From the NCBI RefSeq assembly GCF_017301335.1, contig NZ_CP071247.1, positions 1,426,001 to 1,490,000 on the forward strand: DNA of 64,000 nucleotides, read 5' to 3'. The position numbers were made by a program, and so were the translations under genes. This stretch comes from Marinobacter salinisoli. GTDB lineage: Bacteria > Pseudomonadota > Gammaproteobacteria > Pseudomonadales > Oleiphilaceae. Under the pieces are notes generated by a model. That model saw nothing but the letters and a program-made list of their open reading frames with translations, was not told where the DNA came from and ran no database searches. Of the stretch, positions 27,191-36,879 are shown in pieces (position 1 is the first letter of the stretch; every line of letters begins with the position of its first letter).

Positions 27191-27259
27191 GTCAGCACCC
27201 GATAGGTTTTCGATAGCAACATGATCGTGGTTTAAAACGTGGGAGGTAAACGGACTGCC

Positions 27260-29284
27260 CTAACCCTTGCCTCTATCGGCACGATTGAGTGTCCACAACC
27301 CGGCATATTTGTTGAAGGTCACCTGGGCATAGGTGACTGCTGTCAAATACCCCACTGCACCATCGAGAAAGCCAAAGCGGATGAAATAAACCTGTATAAA
27401 GGTCAGGAGCCCTCGAAGCGTGGGGTAGATCATGGTGCGGGTTTTCTTGCCCCGGCGATGCTTTTCAAGAGCACCCAGCCATGCATACTTGGCACTTTTT
27501 TCCAGAGAGTGCCCGAAGTCCCGATGCGTGTAATGAGTCAGTCGGCCGCGCAACGTTTTGGTCCTGCGCCCCTCTGGAATCAGGATGCGTTCATGCACGA
27601 GCGCGTCCGAAAAGCGGACCCCTTCGCGGCGGAACAGCCGCAAGGGTGCTCGTCCACTTCGACCGAAATCGAGACGTTTGCCGTAAATGGTCACGGCCCA
27701 CGGAAGCTTGTAGGCGTCCGCATCCGGGTCGGCCAGGTGGTGGTTAATCTCACGCGCGAGTTCCGGAGTGATGCGCTCATCGGCGTCGAGGGATAAAACC
27801 CAGTCACCGGTCGCCTTCTCAAGCGCTCTCTGTTTCTGTATGCCAAAGCCCGGCCAGTCGGTGATTTCAACGATATCCGCATGCTCTCTGGCAATATCTG
27901 CGGTTTGGTCGGTGCTGCCGCTGTCCAGGACGATGATTTCGTCGGCCACCAGCCTTGCCGATTTAATACAGTCGGCAATGTGCGCTTCTTCGTTCTTTGT
28001 GATGATCGTTGCCGACACCTTGCAGTTGCGCTGGCGACTGTAAGAGGCGCTCAGCTCATTGAAGAGCGCCGCGGCAATGCCGGCGATCGAGAGAAGGTAG
28101 AAGGTCAGGAACAGGGTTCGGTTAAACGTTGCTTCTGTCAGGCCGAACAGCAAGTAAGCACTGGACACCATAACTCCGGCGGCTGAAAGGTGCGCTACTG
28201 GTGCGTAGGAATTGAACAGATGGCGGGCAAACAAGGTCAGTGGAATGAATATCAGGAATGCCCAGCCAAGGATGCCCGGAACGCCACTTGTGGCCGCTTG
28301 AGTAAGTAGGTCGTTATGGGCGTGACCGGCACAGCAGTCCAGTAACGTCGTCGAGGCAGACCCGTTGGCAACCAGTTCTTCTATCTGACGGGTATAGCCT
28401 CCAAGGCCCGCACCAAAGCCCGGGTTGGTGGAGAAAAGTTCGCCAGCTGTTTTCCAAATTGTAAGCCGTACTTCCATCCCCATGTCGAGCTGCTGCTGTT
28501 CAATCAGCGCCTCCAAGGATTTCGACATTCGGTCTGCGTTGTAAAGTGCAACAGCAATGATCAATGGGATCAACAGGATCGTCGCGCGACGCAACTTCCG
28601 ATCAACGAGAGGCAAGAAAACCAGAAGCAGCACCGGAAGGGCGATCAGATTACTTCGTGTTTCAGAGAGCAATGCAATAACAAATGCGCTGATGCCCAGG
28701 CCGCCGCAGATGAATGCGATGCGAACTTTCCTCGAGCGTATGAAGTAGAGAGCGCTCACCAGGCTGAGCGTGCTGGCAAGCAATGCCAGGTTACCGAAGC
28801 TGATCGGGTTGATGCCGCCGCCAAAGCGGCGACTTAGCAGGGAATTGATCGCCCAGTCGTGAGCGACCAGTTCCGCCAGAAAGACCCCAGATACCGAGAG
28901 CGCAGCCAGAGCCATAGCCGAAAAAAAGTGCCAGGCGCGCAAGCCTGCACAGCTGAAGGCGATTATCAGAGGCCAGAAGAGAATCAGTCTCGCGTGGGTA
29001 CCCAGAGTTTTACCGCCCTCGTAATCAAAGCCTTCGAAAGTCCAGGACAGGGTGCTGACCGCCACAAAGAACCAGAATGCAAAGTGCAGAAGGCGCAACT
29101 CCTTTGGGGTGTCCCACTGGAGTTGTTCAGGAACACCTCGAGCCACGTAAAGTCCGCCGACAATGGCAAGTAAAAGCGTTGACGCAGCCAGCATGCTGGA
29201 GGAGAAAAGTGCGCCACCCAGTCCGGCCATCAGTAGTAAAAAAATGATTGGGCGTGAGCGGGCGGTTGCTGTGGAGTCAGTCAT
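27260..29284 (-). CDS. Fusion of O-antigen ligase-like and GT2 (WaaE-like) domains
   Basis: One uninterrupted 674-residue reading frame. Residues 1 to about 405 are a multi-helix Wzy_C O-antigen ligase-like membrane domain with the loop segments VRLTIWKTAGELFSTNPGFG and CCAGHAHNDLLTQAATSG. From about 412 on is a GT-A family 2 domain with VSATIITKNEEAHIADCIKS, IIVLDSGSTDQT and LSLDADERI, like WaaE/KdtX beta-glucosyltransferases of LPS core. The domains are joined by a short basic linker (SASYSRQRNCK). Either domain alone is a normal full-length protein, so this is a gene fusion, or a lost stop codon if the assembly is wrong. It lies 43 bases after the lipid A acyltransferase gene. Confidence 0.82.
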   Translation of the reverse strand: MTDSTATARSRPIIFLLLMAGLGGALFSSSMLAASTLLLAIVGGLYVARGVPEQLQWDTPKELRLLHFAFWFFVAVSTLSWTFEGFDYEGGKTLGTHARLILFWPLIIAFSCAGLRAWHFFSAMALAALSVSGVFLAELVAHDWAINSLLSRRFGGGINPISFGNLALLASTLSLVSALYFIRSRKVRIAFICGGLGISAFVIALLSETRSNLIALPVLLLVFLPLVDRKLRRATILLIPLIIAVALYNADRMSKSLEALIEQQQLDMGMEVRLTIWKTAGELFSTNPGFGAGLGGYTRQIEELVANGSASTTLLDCCAGHAHNDLLTQAATSGVPGILGWAFLIFIPLTLFARHLFNSYAPVAHLSAAGVMVSSAYLLFGLTEATFNRTLFLTFYLLSIAGIAAALFNELSASYSRQRNCKVSATIITKNEEAHIADCIKSARLVADEIIVLDSGSTDQTADIAREHADIVEITDWPGFGIQKQRALEKATGDWVLSLDADERITPELAREINHHLADPDADAYKLPWAVTIYGKRLDFGRSGRAPLRLFRREGVRFSDALVHERILIPEGRRTKTLRGRLTHYTHRDFGHSLEKSAKYAWLGALEKHRRGKKTRTMIYPTLRGLLTFIQVYFIRFGFLDGAVGYLTAVTYAQVTFNKYAGLWTLNRADRGKG

Positions 29285-29327
29285 GAAAGCTTACAATCTC
29301 TTTGGACGCTGTTGGGCATTGAATGGG

Positions 29328-30233
29328 TTAACACACCCGGTCCGGGTTGTAGGGGTTGATCTCACCGGCAGGGCGATGGCGAAGTCGCTTGTATTCCCAC
29401 TGGTACTGTTCTGGGATCTCGGTAACGCACCGTTCAATTGAACGGTTCAGGGCTGTGGTGGCGACAACTGGGTCTTTGTCATCAAGGCCCGGTTCGACTT
29501 GGCGCACGACGAGGCGAAAGCCTCTCGCGTCAGGCAACCGCTCCGCGTACGTCATCAGTGCGTTGGCACCGGTGCGCTGCATGAGCTTGGAGACCAGTGT
29601 CATGGTTTTGACTTCCATACCAAAGAAAGAAGCAAAGGCGTTGCCTTTCCCCCGCGGCGACTGATCCGGAAGAATGCCTGCCACGCCGCCCTCGCGTAAG
29701 AGGGCGGCAAGCCTTGCCAGCCCGCGACGGTCTCCGCGAACCAGTTCCGAGCCAAGTCGTCCTCGGACTCGAATCATGTAGTCCTCGAATTCCGGCATGT
29801 TCGGGGGGCTGTACAGGGCGGCCATCTTATAGCGCGAGGAGAAGAAGAGTCCCGCCAACTCCCAGTTTCCCAAGTGGGGGGCCAGGAGGATCAAGCCTTT
29901 GTTGGCGGCCAGGGCATTATCAATCAGTTCCAGTCCCTCGGTTTCACGCACCAGCTCCAGGCACTTTTCCACCGGCCACTCCCACATCAGCGGGATTTCC
30001 AACATGGCCATGCCGGTGTGGGCCAGAGAGCTACGGGATAACTCGTGGCGTTCAGCCTCGGACAGTTCCGGCAGGCAGATGTCCAGATTGATGTCGGTTA
30101 CCTGTCGGGCTTTGGTGGGCATTTTCCATAGCAACCACCCAAGCCGGGAACCCAGTTTCTGCGCGCTGGCCAGTGACAGCCTGCCTGCGATCCTCAGCAG
30201 GCCAGAGACCAGTCTGTATTTCATGCTGCTCAT
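29328..30233 (-). CDS. Lipid A biosynthesis acyltransferase (LpxL/HtrB family)
   Basis: A 301-residue LABLAT-family enzyme that transfers a secondary acyl chain from acyl-ACP to the lipid A precursor at the inner membrane. The catalytic HX4D/E motif is HLGNWE, and [16 protein letters not shown] is the second conserved block. It has an N-terminal amphipathic or hydrophobic segment. The ATG overlaps the manC stop as ATGA, so the two are coupled. A second, more divergent acyltransferase of the same family lies at 35810-36757, so the window may encode two different late acylation steps. Confidence 0.88.
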   Translation of the reverse strand: MSSMKYRLVSGLLRIAGRLSLASAQKLGSRLGWLLWKMPTKARQVTDINLDICLPELSEAERHELSRSSLAHTGMAMLEIPLMWEWPVEKCLELVRETEGLELIDNALAANKGLILLAPHLGNWELAGLFFSSRYKMAALYSPPNMPEFEDYMIRVRGRLGSELVRGDRRGLARLAALLREGGVAGILPDQSPRGKGNAFASFFGMEVKTMTLVSKLMQRTGANALMTYAERLPDARGFRLVVRQVEPGLDDKDPVVATTALNRSIERCVTEIPEQYQWEYKRLRHRPAGEINPYNPDRVC

Positions 30234-31645
30234 TTCCGGCCGTACCGATCCTCGAATCGTACGATGTCGTCCTCGCCCAGATAAGAGCCGGATTGCACCT
30301 CAATCAGTTCCAGATCAATGACTCCGGGGTTCTCCAGCGAATGGACCTGGCCGACCGGAATGTAGGTGGACTGGTTTTCAGTCACCAGATACGTCTTTTC
30401 TCCATTGGTCACCTGAGCGGTGCCACTGACCACAATCCAGTGTTCTGCGCGGTGGTGGTGCATCTGAACCGACAGCTTGGCTCCGGGCTTTACGGTGATG
30501 CGTTTCACCTGGTAGCGGGCACCATTATCGATGGAGTCATACACGCCCCAGGGACGATAGACTTCCCGATGGTTCATGTGTTCGTGGCGGCCATCGTCGC
30601 GAATCTGTTCAACAATGGATTTTACCTCCTGAACCCTGTCCTTGTGGGCGACCAAAAGGGCGTCCTTGGTTTCGATCACCACCAGGTTCTCGACACCGAC
30701 GGTTGCCACTAACCGGCTGTCCGCACGCACCAGGGTGTTTTGGGTGTCATGGGCAATGACATCGCCGCTCAGGCTGTTGCCAGCGGCATCCTTCTCGCTG
30801 ACATCCCACAGGGCCGACCAGGAGCCAATATCGCTCCAGCCCGCATCAAGCGCGACAACGGCGGCCTTGTCGGTTTTTTCCATCACGGCGAAGTCGATGG
30901 AATCCGATGGGCACCGGGCGAAGGCTTCGGCGTTTACCCGGGTAAAGTGGAGGTCTTCGCTGGCGCCCGACATGGCGGCTTTGCAGGCTGCCAGAATGTC
31001 TGGCCGGTGCGCCTCCAGCTCGTTGAGATAGTCCTGGGCGCGAAACAGGAACATACCGCTGTTCCAGAGGTATTCGCCGCAGGCCAGATAGGCTTCCGCG
31101 GTCTCCAGGTCGGGCTTTTCAACAAACTTGTCTACGGTGAAACAGTTATCTGCGAGCTCCTCACCCTGGTGGATGTAGCCGTAACCGGTTTCCGGATGCT
31201 GCGGAACAATGCCAAAGGTCACCACCTTGCCCTGTTGGGCCAGGGGGATGGCCTTGCTGACGCCTTCCTGAAAAGCGGACGTGTTTTTAATCAGGTGGTC
31301 AGCCGCGAGCACCAGCATAATCGGATTGGCTTCGCTGGTGTTTTCCATCAGTTCGAGGGCTGCAAGCGCGATGGCCGGCGCGGTGTTGCGGCCGCAGGGC
31401 TCGAGAATAATTCTGGTGTTGTCGTGGCCGGACTGGCGCATTTGCTCGGCCGCCAGGAAACGATGTTCTTCGTTGCAGATCAGCAGGGGCTCTTTGGCAT
31501 CCATGCCTTGCAGACGTTCAACCGTTGCCTGAAGCATGGACAGGGGACCGTCCGTCAGCTTCAGAAACTGTTTGGGATTCAATTGCCGGGACAATGGCCA
31601 TAGCCTGGAACCGGTACCGCCAGCCATAATGACGGGGTGAATCAT
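30230..31645 (-). CDS. manC: Mannose-1-phosphate guanylyltransferase / mannose-6-phosphate isomerase
   Basis: A bifunctional type II enzyme of 471 residues that makes GDP-mannose for O-antigen or exopolysaccharide. The N-terminal nucleotidyltransferase has the pyrophosphorylase signature [14 protein letters not shown] and the sugar-phosphate site [11 protein letters not shown]. The C-terminal cupin isomerase has [19 protein letters not shown] with metal-binding histidines and [18 protein letters not shown]. It is first in the minus-strand run to 25886. AlgA and other paralogues have the same structure, so the symbol is by best fit. Confidence 0.93.
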   Translation of the reverse strand: MIHPVIMAGGTGSRLWPLSRQLNPKQFLKLTDGPLSMLQATVERLQGMDAKEPLLICNEEHRFLAAEQMRQSGHDNTRIILEPCGRNTAPAIALAALELMENTSEANPIMLVLAADHLIKNTSAFQEGVSKAIPLAQQGKVVTFGIVPQHPETGYGYIHQGEELADNCFTVDKFVEKPDLETAEAYLACGEYLWNSGMFLFRAQDYLNELEAHRPDILAACKAAMSGASEDLHFTRVNAEAFARCPSDSIDFAVMEKTDKAAVVALDAGWSDIGSWSALWDVSEKDAAGNSLSGDVIAHDTQNTLVRADSRLVATVGVENLVVIETKDALLVAHKDRVQEVKSIVEQIRDDGRHEHMNHREVYRPWGVYDSIDNGARYQVKRITVKPGAKLSVQMHHHRAEHWIVVSGTAQVTNGEKTYLVTENQSTYIPVGQVHSLENPGVIDLELIEVQSGSYLGEDDIVRFEDRYGRK

Positions 31646-31791
31646 GAGTCAACTCCGTGTTGGTTTTGAGCGCGTTTCGCCCGTTGGGGCGTCAGTCACT
31701 GCCAGTCGCTGTAACGGGTGATCTTAACATAGGGTTAGCACAATATTGTCGTACAGGTACTGGAAAGTGCCGGTAACGGAAGGAGCCTCGG

Positions 31792-32580
31792 ATGGCGCTG
31801 CCATTGTCAGTGTATTTCATCACCCAGAATGAAGAACTGAGATTGCCGGAATCCATCGCCAGAGTGAGCGGCTGGGTGGATGAGATTATCGTGGTTGACT
31901 CCGGCAGTCGGGATCGAACTCGCGCCATTGCCGAGGCCGCAGGTGCGCGGGTTGTGCACCGCGACTGGCAGGGTTTTGCCTGTCAGAAAGCCTACGCGGC
32001 TTCCCTGTGTCGCAACGACTGGGTGCTTGACCTGGATGCCGACGAAGTGTTGTCCGACGCGCTGGTAAAGAACATCAAGGCACTGTTTTCGGGGCCGCTA
32101 CCCGATGACGTGGCCGGCTTTCGGATGCGATGGGTGCTGTCGCCCCCTCTGCCGGGGCATCCCTTCCGGCACGACAAACCGAAAAAAATCATGCGTCTGT
32201 ACAATCGCAACAAGGCGTCAATCTTGGCCGAAGAGAACAGCAATAACGATCGTCCTCAGATCAGCGAAGGGCGGGTGCTGGATCTCAAGGGCGATGTGTT
32301 GCACCGGACTCTGGTGTCGCTGGCCCAGATGGAACGGAAGTACTGTCAGCTATCGTCTGAGCAGGCCAGGTATATGCACTTCAAGGGGCGTCGGATCAGC
32401 AGTGCCCGATTGTTCCTGGAGTTTCCCGTCAAGTTTCTGAAATATTATCTGCTCCATCGGCAGATCCTGAACGGCTGGTTTGGCCTGAGTGTGTCGATTA
32501 CGGCGGCTTACCGGAACTTCATGCGTCTGGCCAAGGCCAAGGAGCTGCACATGCTGGAGCGGCTGAATCGTGAGCGGTAA
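31792..32580 (+). CDS. GT2 family glycosyltransferase (WaaE-like)
   Basis: A 262-residue GT-A enzyme with PLSVYFITQNEELRLPESI, EIIVVDSGSRDRT and WVLDLDADEVL, the WaaE/KdtX pattern of LPS inner-core beta-glucosyltransferases. It is similar in kind to the GT2 half of the fusion protein at 27260-29284, so the two are probably paralogous modules. It is transcribed alone on the plus strand between two minus-strand runs and begins 146 bases upstream of the divergent manC. The specific linkage is not readable. Confidence 0.85.
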   Translation: MALPLSVYFITQNEELRLPESIARVSGWVDEIIVVDSGSRDRTRAIAEAAGARVVHRDWQGFACQKAYAASLCRNDWVLDLDADEVLSDALVKNIKALFSGPLPDDVAGFRMRWVLSPPLPGHPFRHDKPKKIMRLYNRNKASILAEENSNNDRPQISEGRVLDLKGDVLHRTLVSLAQMERKYCQLSSEQARYMHFKGRRISSARLFLEFPVKFLKYYLLHRQILNGWFGLSVSITAAYRNFMRLAKAKELHMLERLNRER

Positions 32581-32631
32581 ATCGCCGGCGCCAGACTCTG
32601 ACGAATGGCCGGTGGCGGATTGGCGCGGACC

Positions 32632-33675
32632 TCAAACAAGCACCTCAAGATAGAAGGCTTCGGTTCGTGTGATCATGCTGTCCAGAGTGAGGTTTTGGCG
32701 CGCAAACGCCATGGCCGCTGCTTCGTGCGTCCTGAGCGCCTTCAGATTGCCCAGTGATCGGGTCAGCAATTCCGCAAGGCTCTCCGCTGACTGGTCGGTG
32801 CTCAAAGCCTGTTCCGGAAGCAGGGCCTGAATGCCGGGAATCGGCGTTGACACGACGGGGCAATTGGCCAGCAGGCTCTCGATCAGGACGTACGGCAATC
32901 CCTCGCGCTCGGAACTGATCACCGTCAGGTCTGCCTGCTCATACAGCGTGCTGATGTTCGAGTGAAAGCCCGCGATGGTTACCGTCTCACGCAGGTCATG
33001 TTGTCGAATCAGTTGCTCCAGTCGGGGGCGTTCGGAACCGTCGCCAATCACCGTAAGGTGACGGTCGGTGTTGGCAGGGGATATCCGGGCCCAGGCTTCA
33101 ATAAGCCGTGCAAAACCTTTGACCGGCTCCAGCCGACCAACGGCAATCACATTGGTGCAGCCATCCGGGAGCGCGAGCGTCGGTGCGTCGGTGTCTGCGT
33201 CGGGGGGCGGTGCAGAGGCACCGTTCAGAATCAGCCGTTTTTGTCGATGATCCAGCGTGTCGAAAATGGGCTGACTGACCGCGATAACGGCGTCCATGCG
33301 CTGGAAAACGGCGTGGCTGGATTTCATGCCATGAACGGTGGCGAACAGCGGCGTTCCGCCGACGCACCGGGCCCGACCTGCAAGGTGCGCGGCCTTGTTG
33401 CCCTGAGCGTGGATGATGTCTGGGGCAATGCGTTTAAGGCAACAGCTGATCGACCATTGCAGCCAGGGATTCTTGCGCCCGAGATGCACGGGCTGGCGGT
33501 GAAAACGCACCGGCGCTGTGAAATGCGACTGGTAATCCTTGTGCCCGAGCACATGCACCTGATGCCCGCGCCTGGCCAGTCCGAGAGCGAGGTCTGCGGT
33601 GTGCCGCTCCATGCCGCCCCAGCTTGTGCCTGGGGTGGCGAGAATGAACGCCAGGGTCAGGCGGCGCCCTGTCAT
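32632..33675 (-). CDS. GT4 family glycosyltransferase
   Basis: A 347-residue GT-B enzyme. The N-terminus AFILATPGTSWGGMERHTADLA has the Gly-rich acceptor loop; later come VIAVGRLEPVKGFARLIEAW and the donor site VISSEREGLPYVLIESLLANCP with its E-x7-E motif. It overlaps the upstream GT4 gene by four bases (ATGA) and is the last gene in a minus-strand run of acyltransferase, ELM1-family protein, GT4 and GT4. The donor is unknown. Confidence 0.87.
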   Translation of the reverse strand: MTGRRLTLAFILATPGTSWGGMERHTADLALGLARRGHQVHVLGHKDYQSHFTAPVRFHRQPVHLGRKNPWLQWSISCCLKRIAPDIIHAQGNKAAHLAGRARCVGGTPLFATVHGMKSSHAVFQRMDAVIAVSQPIFDTLDHRQKRLILNGASAPPPDADTDAPTLALPDGCTNVIAVGRLEPVKGFARLIEAWARISPANTDRHLTVIGDGSERPRLEQLIRQHDLRETVTIAGFHSNISTLYEQADLTVISSEREGLPYVLIESLLANCPVVSTPIPGIQALLPEQALSTDQSAESLAELLTRSLGNLKALRTHEAAAMAFARQNLTLDSMITRTEAFYLEVLV

Positions 33676-34787
33676 GAGTGCGCCAAGCCCTGATTCGTCA
33701 GTCGCTGATAGATACGAAGCGTTGCTTCGGTCTGTGCCTCAAGCCGGAACCGCGAGGGTATGTGAATGTCCCGTCCGGGTGCGTCCAGCAGCTGCAACAC
33801 CGTTCGGGTGAAGGCGCCGGTGTCGTCGGGCGGTACCAGCCCCTCCCGGAAGCAGGCTTGCAGGGTTTCCGCTGCACCCCCTCGATTGAAGGCGACCACG
33901 GGGGTTCCCGAGGCCAGGGCTTCCGTAACAGTGCGCCCGAAAGGCTCCGGTTTGGTGGATAGGTGGCACACCAGGTCAGACAGCAGATAGAGCTCCGCCA
34001 TGTCATTTCTCTGGCCCAGAAAGGTGACGTGATTGTTCAGCTTCAGAGCTTCCCGGCGTTGCTCCAGTTCGCGTAAAAAGTGCTCTTTGCCCGGCTCTGC
34101 GCCACCGACGATGATGCCGTGACAATCATCCCGCTGGCGAATCAGGCCGGCCATTACCTCGAGAAAAGACAGCTGCCCTTTCCAGCGCGAGATGCGCCCC
34201 GGCATCATCAATAGCCTGCGGTGTTTCAGCTGCGGGTAGTCACGATACAGTTCATCAATCCAGGTTTTGCTGAGTTGCTGGGCCTGGAACTGTGCCACAT
34301 CGACGCCTCGCTGGATGACGGTGAGGTTCTCGGCGGGAACCGAAAAGTTTGTACGCACATAGTCCCGAACGCAGTCGGAAACCGCGATGATGTGATCGGC
34401 TTTGGTCATGATCGCGCTGTAGGGGTTCACGGAATACATGCCGTGAAAGGTGGACACCACCCGTGGCCGTTCGCTGGCGGGTAAACTCAGCCACGCCAGG
34501 TGCACGATCCAGGCCGGCATTCTCGAGCGAACGTGAATGATGTCCGGCCGAACGCTGCGAATCAGTTCGCGCATCGGCAAGATCTGACCGAAGGAAGCCG
34601 GTGACTTGCGGTGAATGGGCATCTGAATATGTGTGCTTCCGGCCCGGCGTAGGTGTTCTGCCATTGGCCCCCCGCTGGATACCACGAACGATTCGATGCC
34701 TCGCTTCACAAGTTCGGCCGCGAATTCAACGGTGCCACGCTCCACGCCCCCGCTGTGAAGCGCCGGCAGGGCCTGAAGGATTCTCAA
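33672..34787 (-). CDS. GT4 family glycosyltransferase
   Basis: A 371-residue GT-B enzyme beginning MRILQALPALHSGGVERGTVEF, with LLMMPGRISRWKGQLSFLEV and the donor site STKPEPFGRTVTEALASGTP. The start is TTG at 34787, overlapping the stop of the ELM1-family gene as TTGA and preceded by GAGGTGAAGA. It resembles glycosyltransferases found near waaA in related marine bacteria. The sugar specificity cannot be inferred. Confidence 0.88.
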   Translation of the reverse strand: MRILQALPALHSGGVERGTVEFAAELVKRGIESFVVSSGGPMAEHLRRAGSTHIQMPIHRKSPASFGQILPMRELIRSVRPDIIHVRSRMPAWIVHLAWLSLPASERPRVVSTFHGMYSVNPYSAIMTKADHIIAVSDCVRDYVRTNFSVPAENLTVIQRGVDVAQFQAQQLSKTWIDELYRDYPQLKHRRLLMMPGRISRWKGQLSFLEVMAGLIRQRDDCHGIIVGGAEPGKEHFLRELEQRREALKLNNHVTFLGQRNDMAELYLLSDLVCHLSTKPEPFGRTVTEALASGTPVVAFNRGGAAETLQACFREGLVPPDDTGAFTRTVLQLLDAPGRDIHIPSRFRLEAQTEATLRIYQRLTNQGLAHS

Positions 34788-35770
34788 TCTTCACCTCGCT
34801 TGCGGTCCTGGCGGGGCTCCGTGGGCAGTGGCAAAAGGCCTCTGGTTACTACCCAGCGCGCTGCACGGTCGGCTTCCCACAGCACCTGGCCCCGAAGGGG
34901 TTTCTCGGTCATCACCGATGCGTGGTCACTCCAGCGCGCGACGCGGCCGTTCTGAACCAGTTGGTCGATACCCGCCGCAACCCGGCTGCCAGGAACGGGG
35001 GTGAGCTGGAAAATGCCTGTGGGCACGCCCGAGGTGGCCGCCTCGCACACCATGGACATGCTGTCGGGAGATACCCAGATCGCTCTCGATGCCGACACCT
35101 GGTGATTCAGCCAGTCCTGGTGAGTTCGGTCTGGGCCGACCACGGTGATCTTCAGTCCGGCCAGCTCTTGCAGTTTGTGCAGCAGGGGCTCGGGGGTGCG
35201 TCTTGAACCGCTGATGGTCCAGCGCCAGCCCGGGTAATGGTTGATCAGGTGGTGAATCTGTCCGAGCAGAACGTCGTCGTCCCAGTCGAAATGGGGGCAT
35301 GGCCCGCCGACCAGAATGAGGGCTTCCGGCTTGTCGGTGATGCGTGCCATTGGGGTAATGGTATTGATGACACCTTCGGTCAGCAGGACATTTGGGCCGT
35401 CTGCCACTTGATCGTGATCGGGTGTGATGACGGCGCTGACCCAACTGAATGGGAAGCCGGGTTTCATCAGTACCAGGGTGGACGCTTTTTTCTTGCGCCT
35501 GAGCGCCAGTAACAGGCGGTGTGTGCCAGAACCGGCGGCGACGATCAGATCCGGTTCGGCAGCTGGGAAATCCGCGCTCGGGGGGATAGCCAGCAGAGCC
35601 CGCCAGAGAGGAACATTGACCGACCGCGTATCAATCCAGTGCAGGCTGGCCCCAGCCAGAACCCGGAGTCGATTGCCAAGGCCCTTGAGCTGGTTGCGGT
35701 GGCCGGGTTTGTTGTCGGTCAAGAGCCAGACCACCGGGGCTTCACTGAATTCCGTGTCGAGATTCGCCAT
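34784..35770 (-). CDS. ELM1/GtrOC1 family putative nucleoside-diphosphate-sugar epimerase
   Basis: A 328-residue protein of the mitochondrial fission ELM1-like family (DUF1022). The signature WLLTDNKPGHRNQLKGL is near the N-terminus, followed by LIVAAGSGTHRLLLAL, LVGGPCPHFDWDD and WVSPDSMSMVCEAATSGVP, the last resembling the donor site of GT-B transferases. Bacterial members occur in LPS loci, but the reaction is not established. The ATG at 35770 is chosen, and a GTG at 35782 is possible. It lies between a lipid A acyltransferase and two GT4 genes in a tight operon. Confidence 0.78.
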   Translation of the reverse strand: MANLDTEFSEAPVVWLLTDNKPGHRNQLKGLGNRLRVLAGASLHWIDTRSVNVPLWRALLAIPPSADFPAAEPDLIVAAGSGTHRLLLALRRKKKASTLVLMKPGFPFSWVSAVITPDHDQVADGPNVLLTEGVINTITPMARITDKPEALILVGGPCPHFDWDDDVLLGQIHHLINHYPGWRWTISGSRRTPEPLLHKLQELAGLKITVVGPDRTHQDWLNHQVSASRAIWVSPDSMSMVCEAATSGVPTGIFQLTPVPGSRVAAGIDQLVQNGRVARWSDHASVMTEKPLRGQVLWEADRAARWVVTRGLLPLPTEPRQDRKRGED

Positions 35771-35809
35771 GCATGCAGGCACCTGGTGCCAGCCTCCCGT
35801 TGGTTCGGT

Positions 35810-36757
35810 TTATTTGCGCCGGTAAAAACCCTGATCGTCCGGATCCGGGCGGGTTTTGAATCGGCGATGCATCCAGAGATACTGGTCGGGCGCCCGCCGG
35901 ATTTCCTGTTCGATGGTGCTGTTGATCAGGGTTGCGTCCTGCAGGTCGTCGCCACTGGGGAAGTTTTCCAGGGCAGGCTGGAAGTAAATATCGTAGCCGG
36001 GTTGGTCATCGCGCCGGGTGTGACTGAAAGGCACGACTGCACAGCCACTGCGTTCCGCGATGCGAGAGGTGGCGGTAATGGTGCCGGCCGGGATGCCAAA
36101 GAACGGCGCGAAGACGATCTCCTTGCGGCCGTAATCCTGGTCGGTGGCATACCACACGGCGTGGTTCTGCTTCAGGCTTCTGAACAGGCCCCGTAAATCC
36201 TTGGCGCCGAGAACTTTGCCGTAGCGTCGCTCCCGCGCGCGCGTCATCACCGCGTTCATCAGGGGGTTATTGTGGTCCCGCTGCATCACATCGGCATCAA
36301 TGAATTCGGTCACCAGGGCTCCGCCCAAGTCCAGAGTGCTGTAATGCCCGCCAAGCAGCAGTACGCCCTTGCCGTTACTGCTGGCTTGTTCAAAGTGCTT
36401 CAGTCCATGTACCCGGGTGATCTTGAGAAAATGCTTGGGATCGCGGAACCAGGCCAGTCCGAGTTCCATCAGGCCAATACCGTTGGCCACGAAGGATTGT
36501 CGAACCAGGGCTGAGCGTTGTTCTGCCGTCAGTTCCGGAAAGCAAAGCCGAATGTTGGTTTCGGTGATGTGACGCCGACCACCTGCCAGGTGAAAAACCA
36601 GCAGGCCAGCTACCTTGCCAAGCCACCACTGCAAACGAAGGGGCAGGTGAGCCACCAGCCACATCAGGCCGATCAGGCACCAGGTCGGCCACCAGCGAGG
36701 ATGGCGGTAGGCTGAGAAATCGGTATTTCTCGGAAGCTTGCGATATCGCTTTTTCAC
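35810..36757 (-). CDS. Lipid A biosynthesis acyltransferase (LpxL/LpxM family)
   Basis: A 315-residue late acyltransferase. The N-terminal KKRYRKLPRNTDFSAYRHPR and the hydrophobic helix WCLIGLMWLVAHLPL resemble LpxL-type enzymes more closely than the paralogue at 29328. The active-site motif is HYSTLD (HX4D), followed by ATDQDYGRKEIVFAPFFG. It begins with GTG, about 11 bases after AAAGGA. First gene of a minus-strand run of four. Which position on lipid A it acylates is not visible. Confidence 0.9.
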   Translation of the reverse strand: MKKRYRKLPRNTDFSAYRHPRWWPTWCLIGLMWLVAHLPLRLQWWLGKVAGLLVFHLAGGRRHITETNIRLCFPELTAEQRSALVRQSFVANGIGLMELGLAWFRDPKHFLKITRVHGLKHFEQASSNGKGVLLLGGHYSTLDLGGALVTEFIDADVMQRDHNNPLMNAVMTRARERRYGKVLGAKDLRGLFRSLKQNHAVWYATDQDYGRKEIVFAPFFGIPAGTITATSRIAERSGCAVVPFSHTRRDDQPGYDIYFQPALENFPSGDDLQDATLINSTIEQEIRRAPDQYLWMHRRFKTRPDPDDQGFYRRK

Positions 36758-36879
36758 CTGATAACGGGTCCTTTAAAGCTTCTGACTTCATCTCCTCAAG
36801 GCCGCCAGCTCCGCTGTGGCGGCAGGAAAATCCATAGGATTTCCGCTATGATAGCCTACTGTTTTGTCGGGAGTCCCGT

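Noticed and set aside
36703..36710. GGCGGTAG word resembling the ops element of polysaccharide operons
   Set aside because: It lies within the coding region of the acyltransferase gene on the wrong strand for transcription, so it is a chance match.
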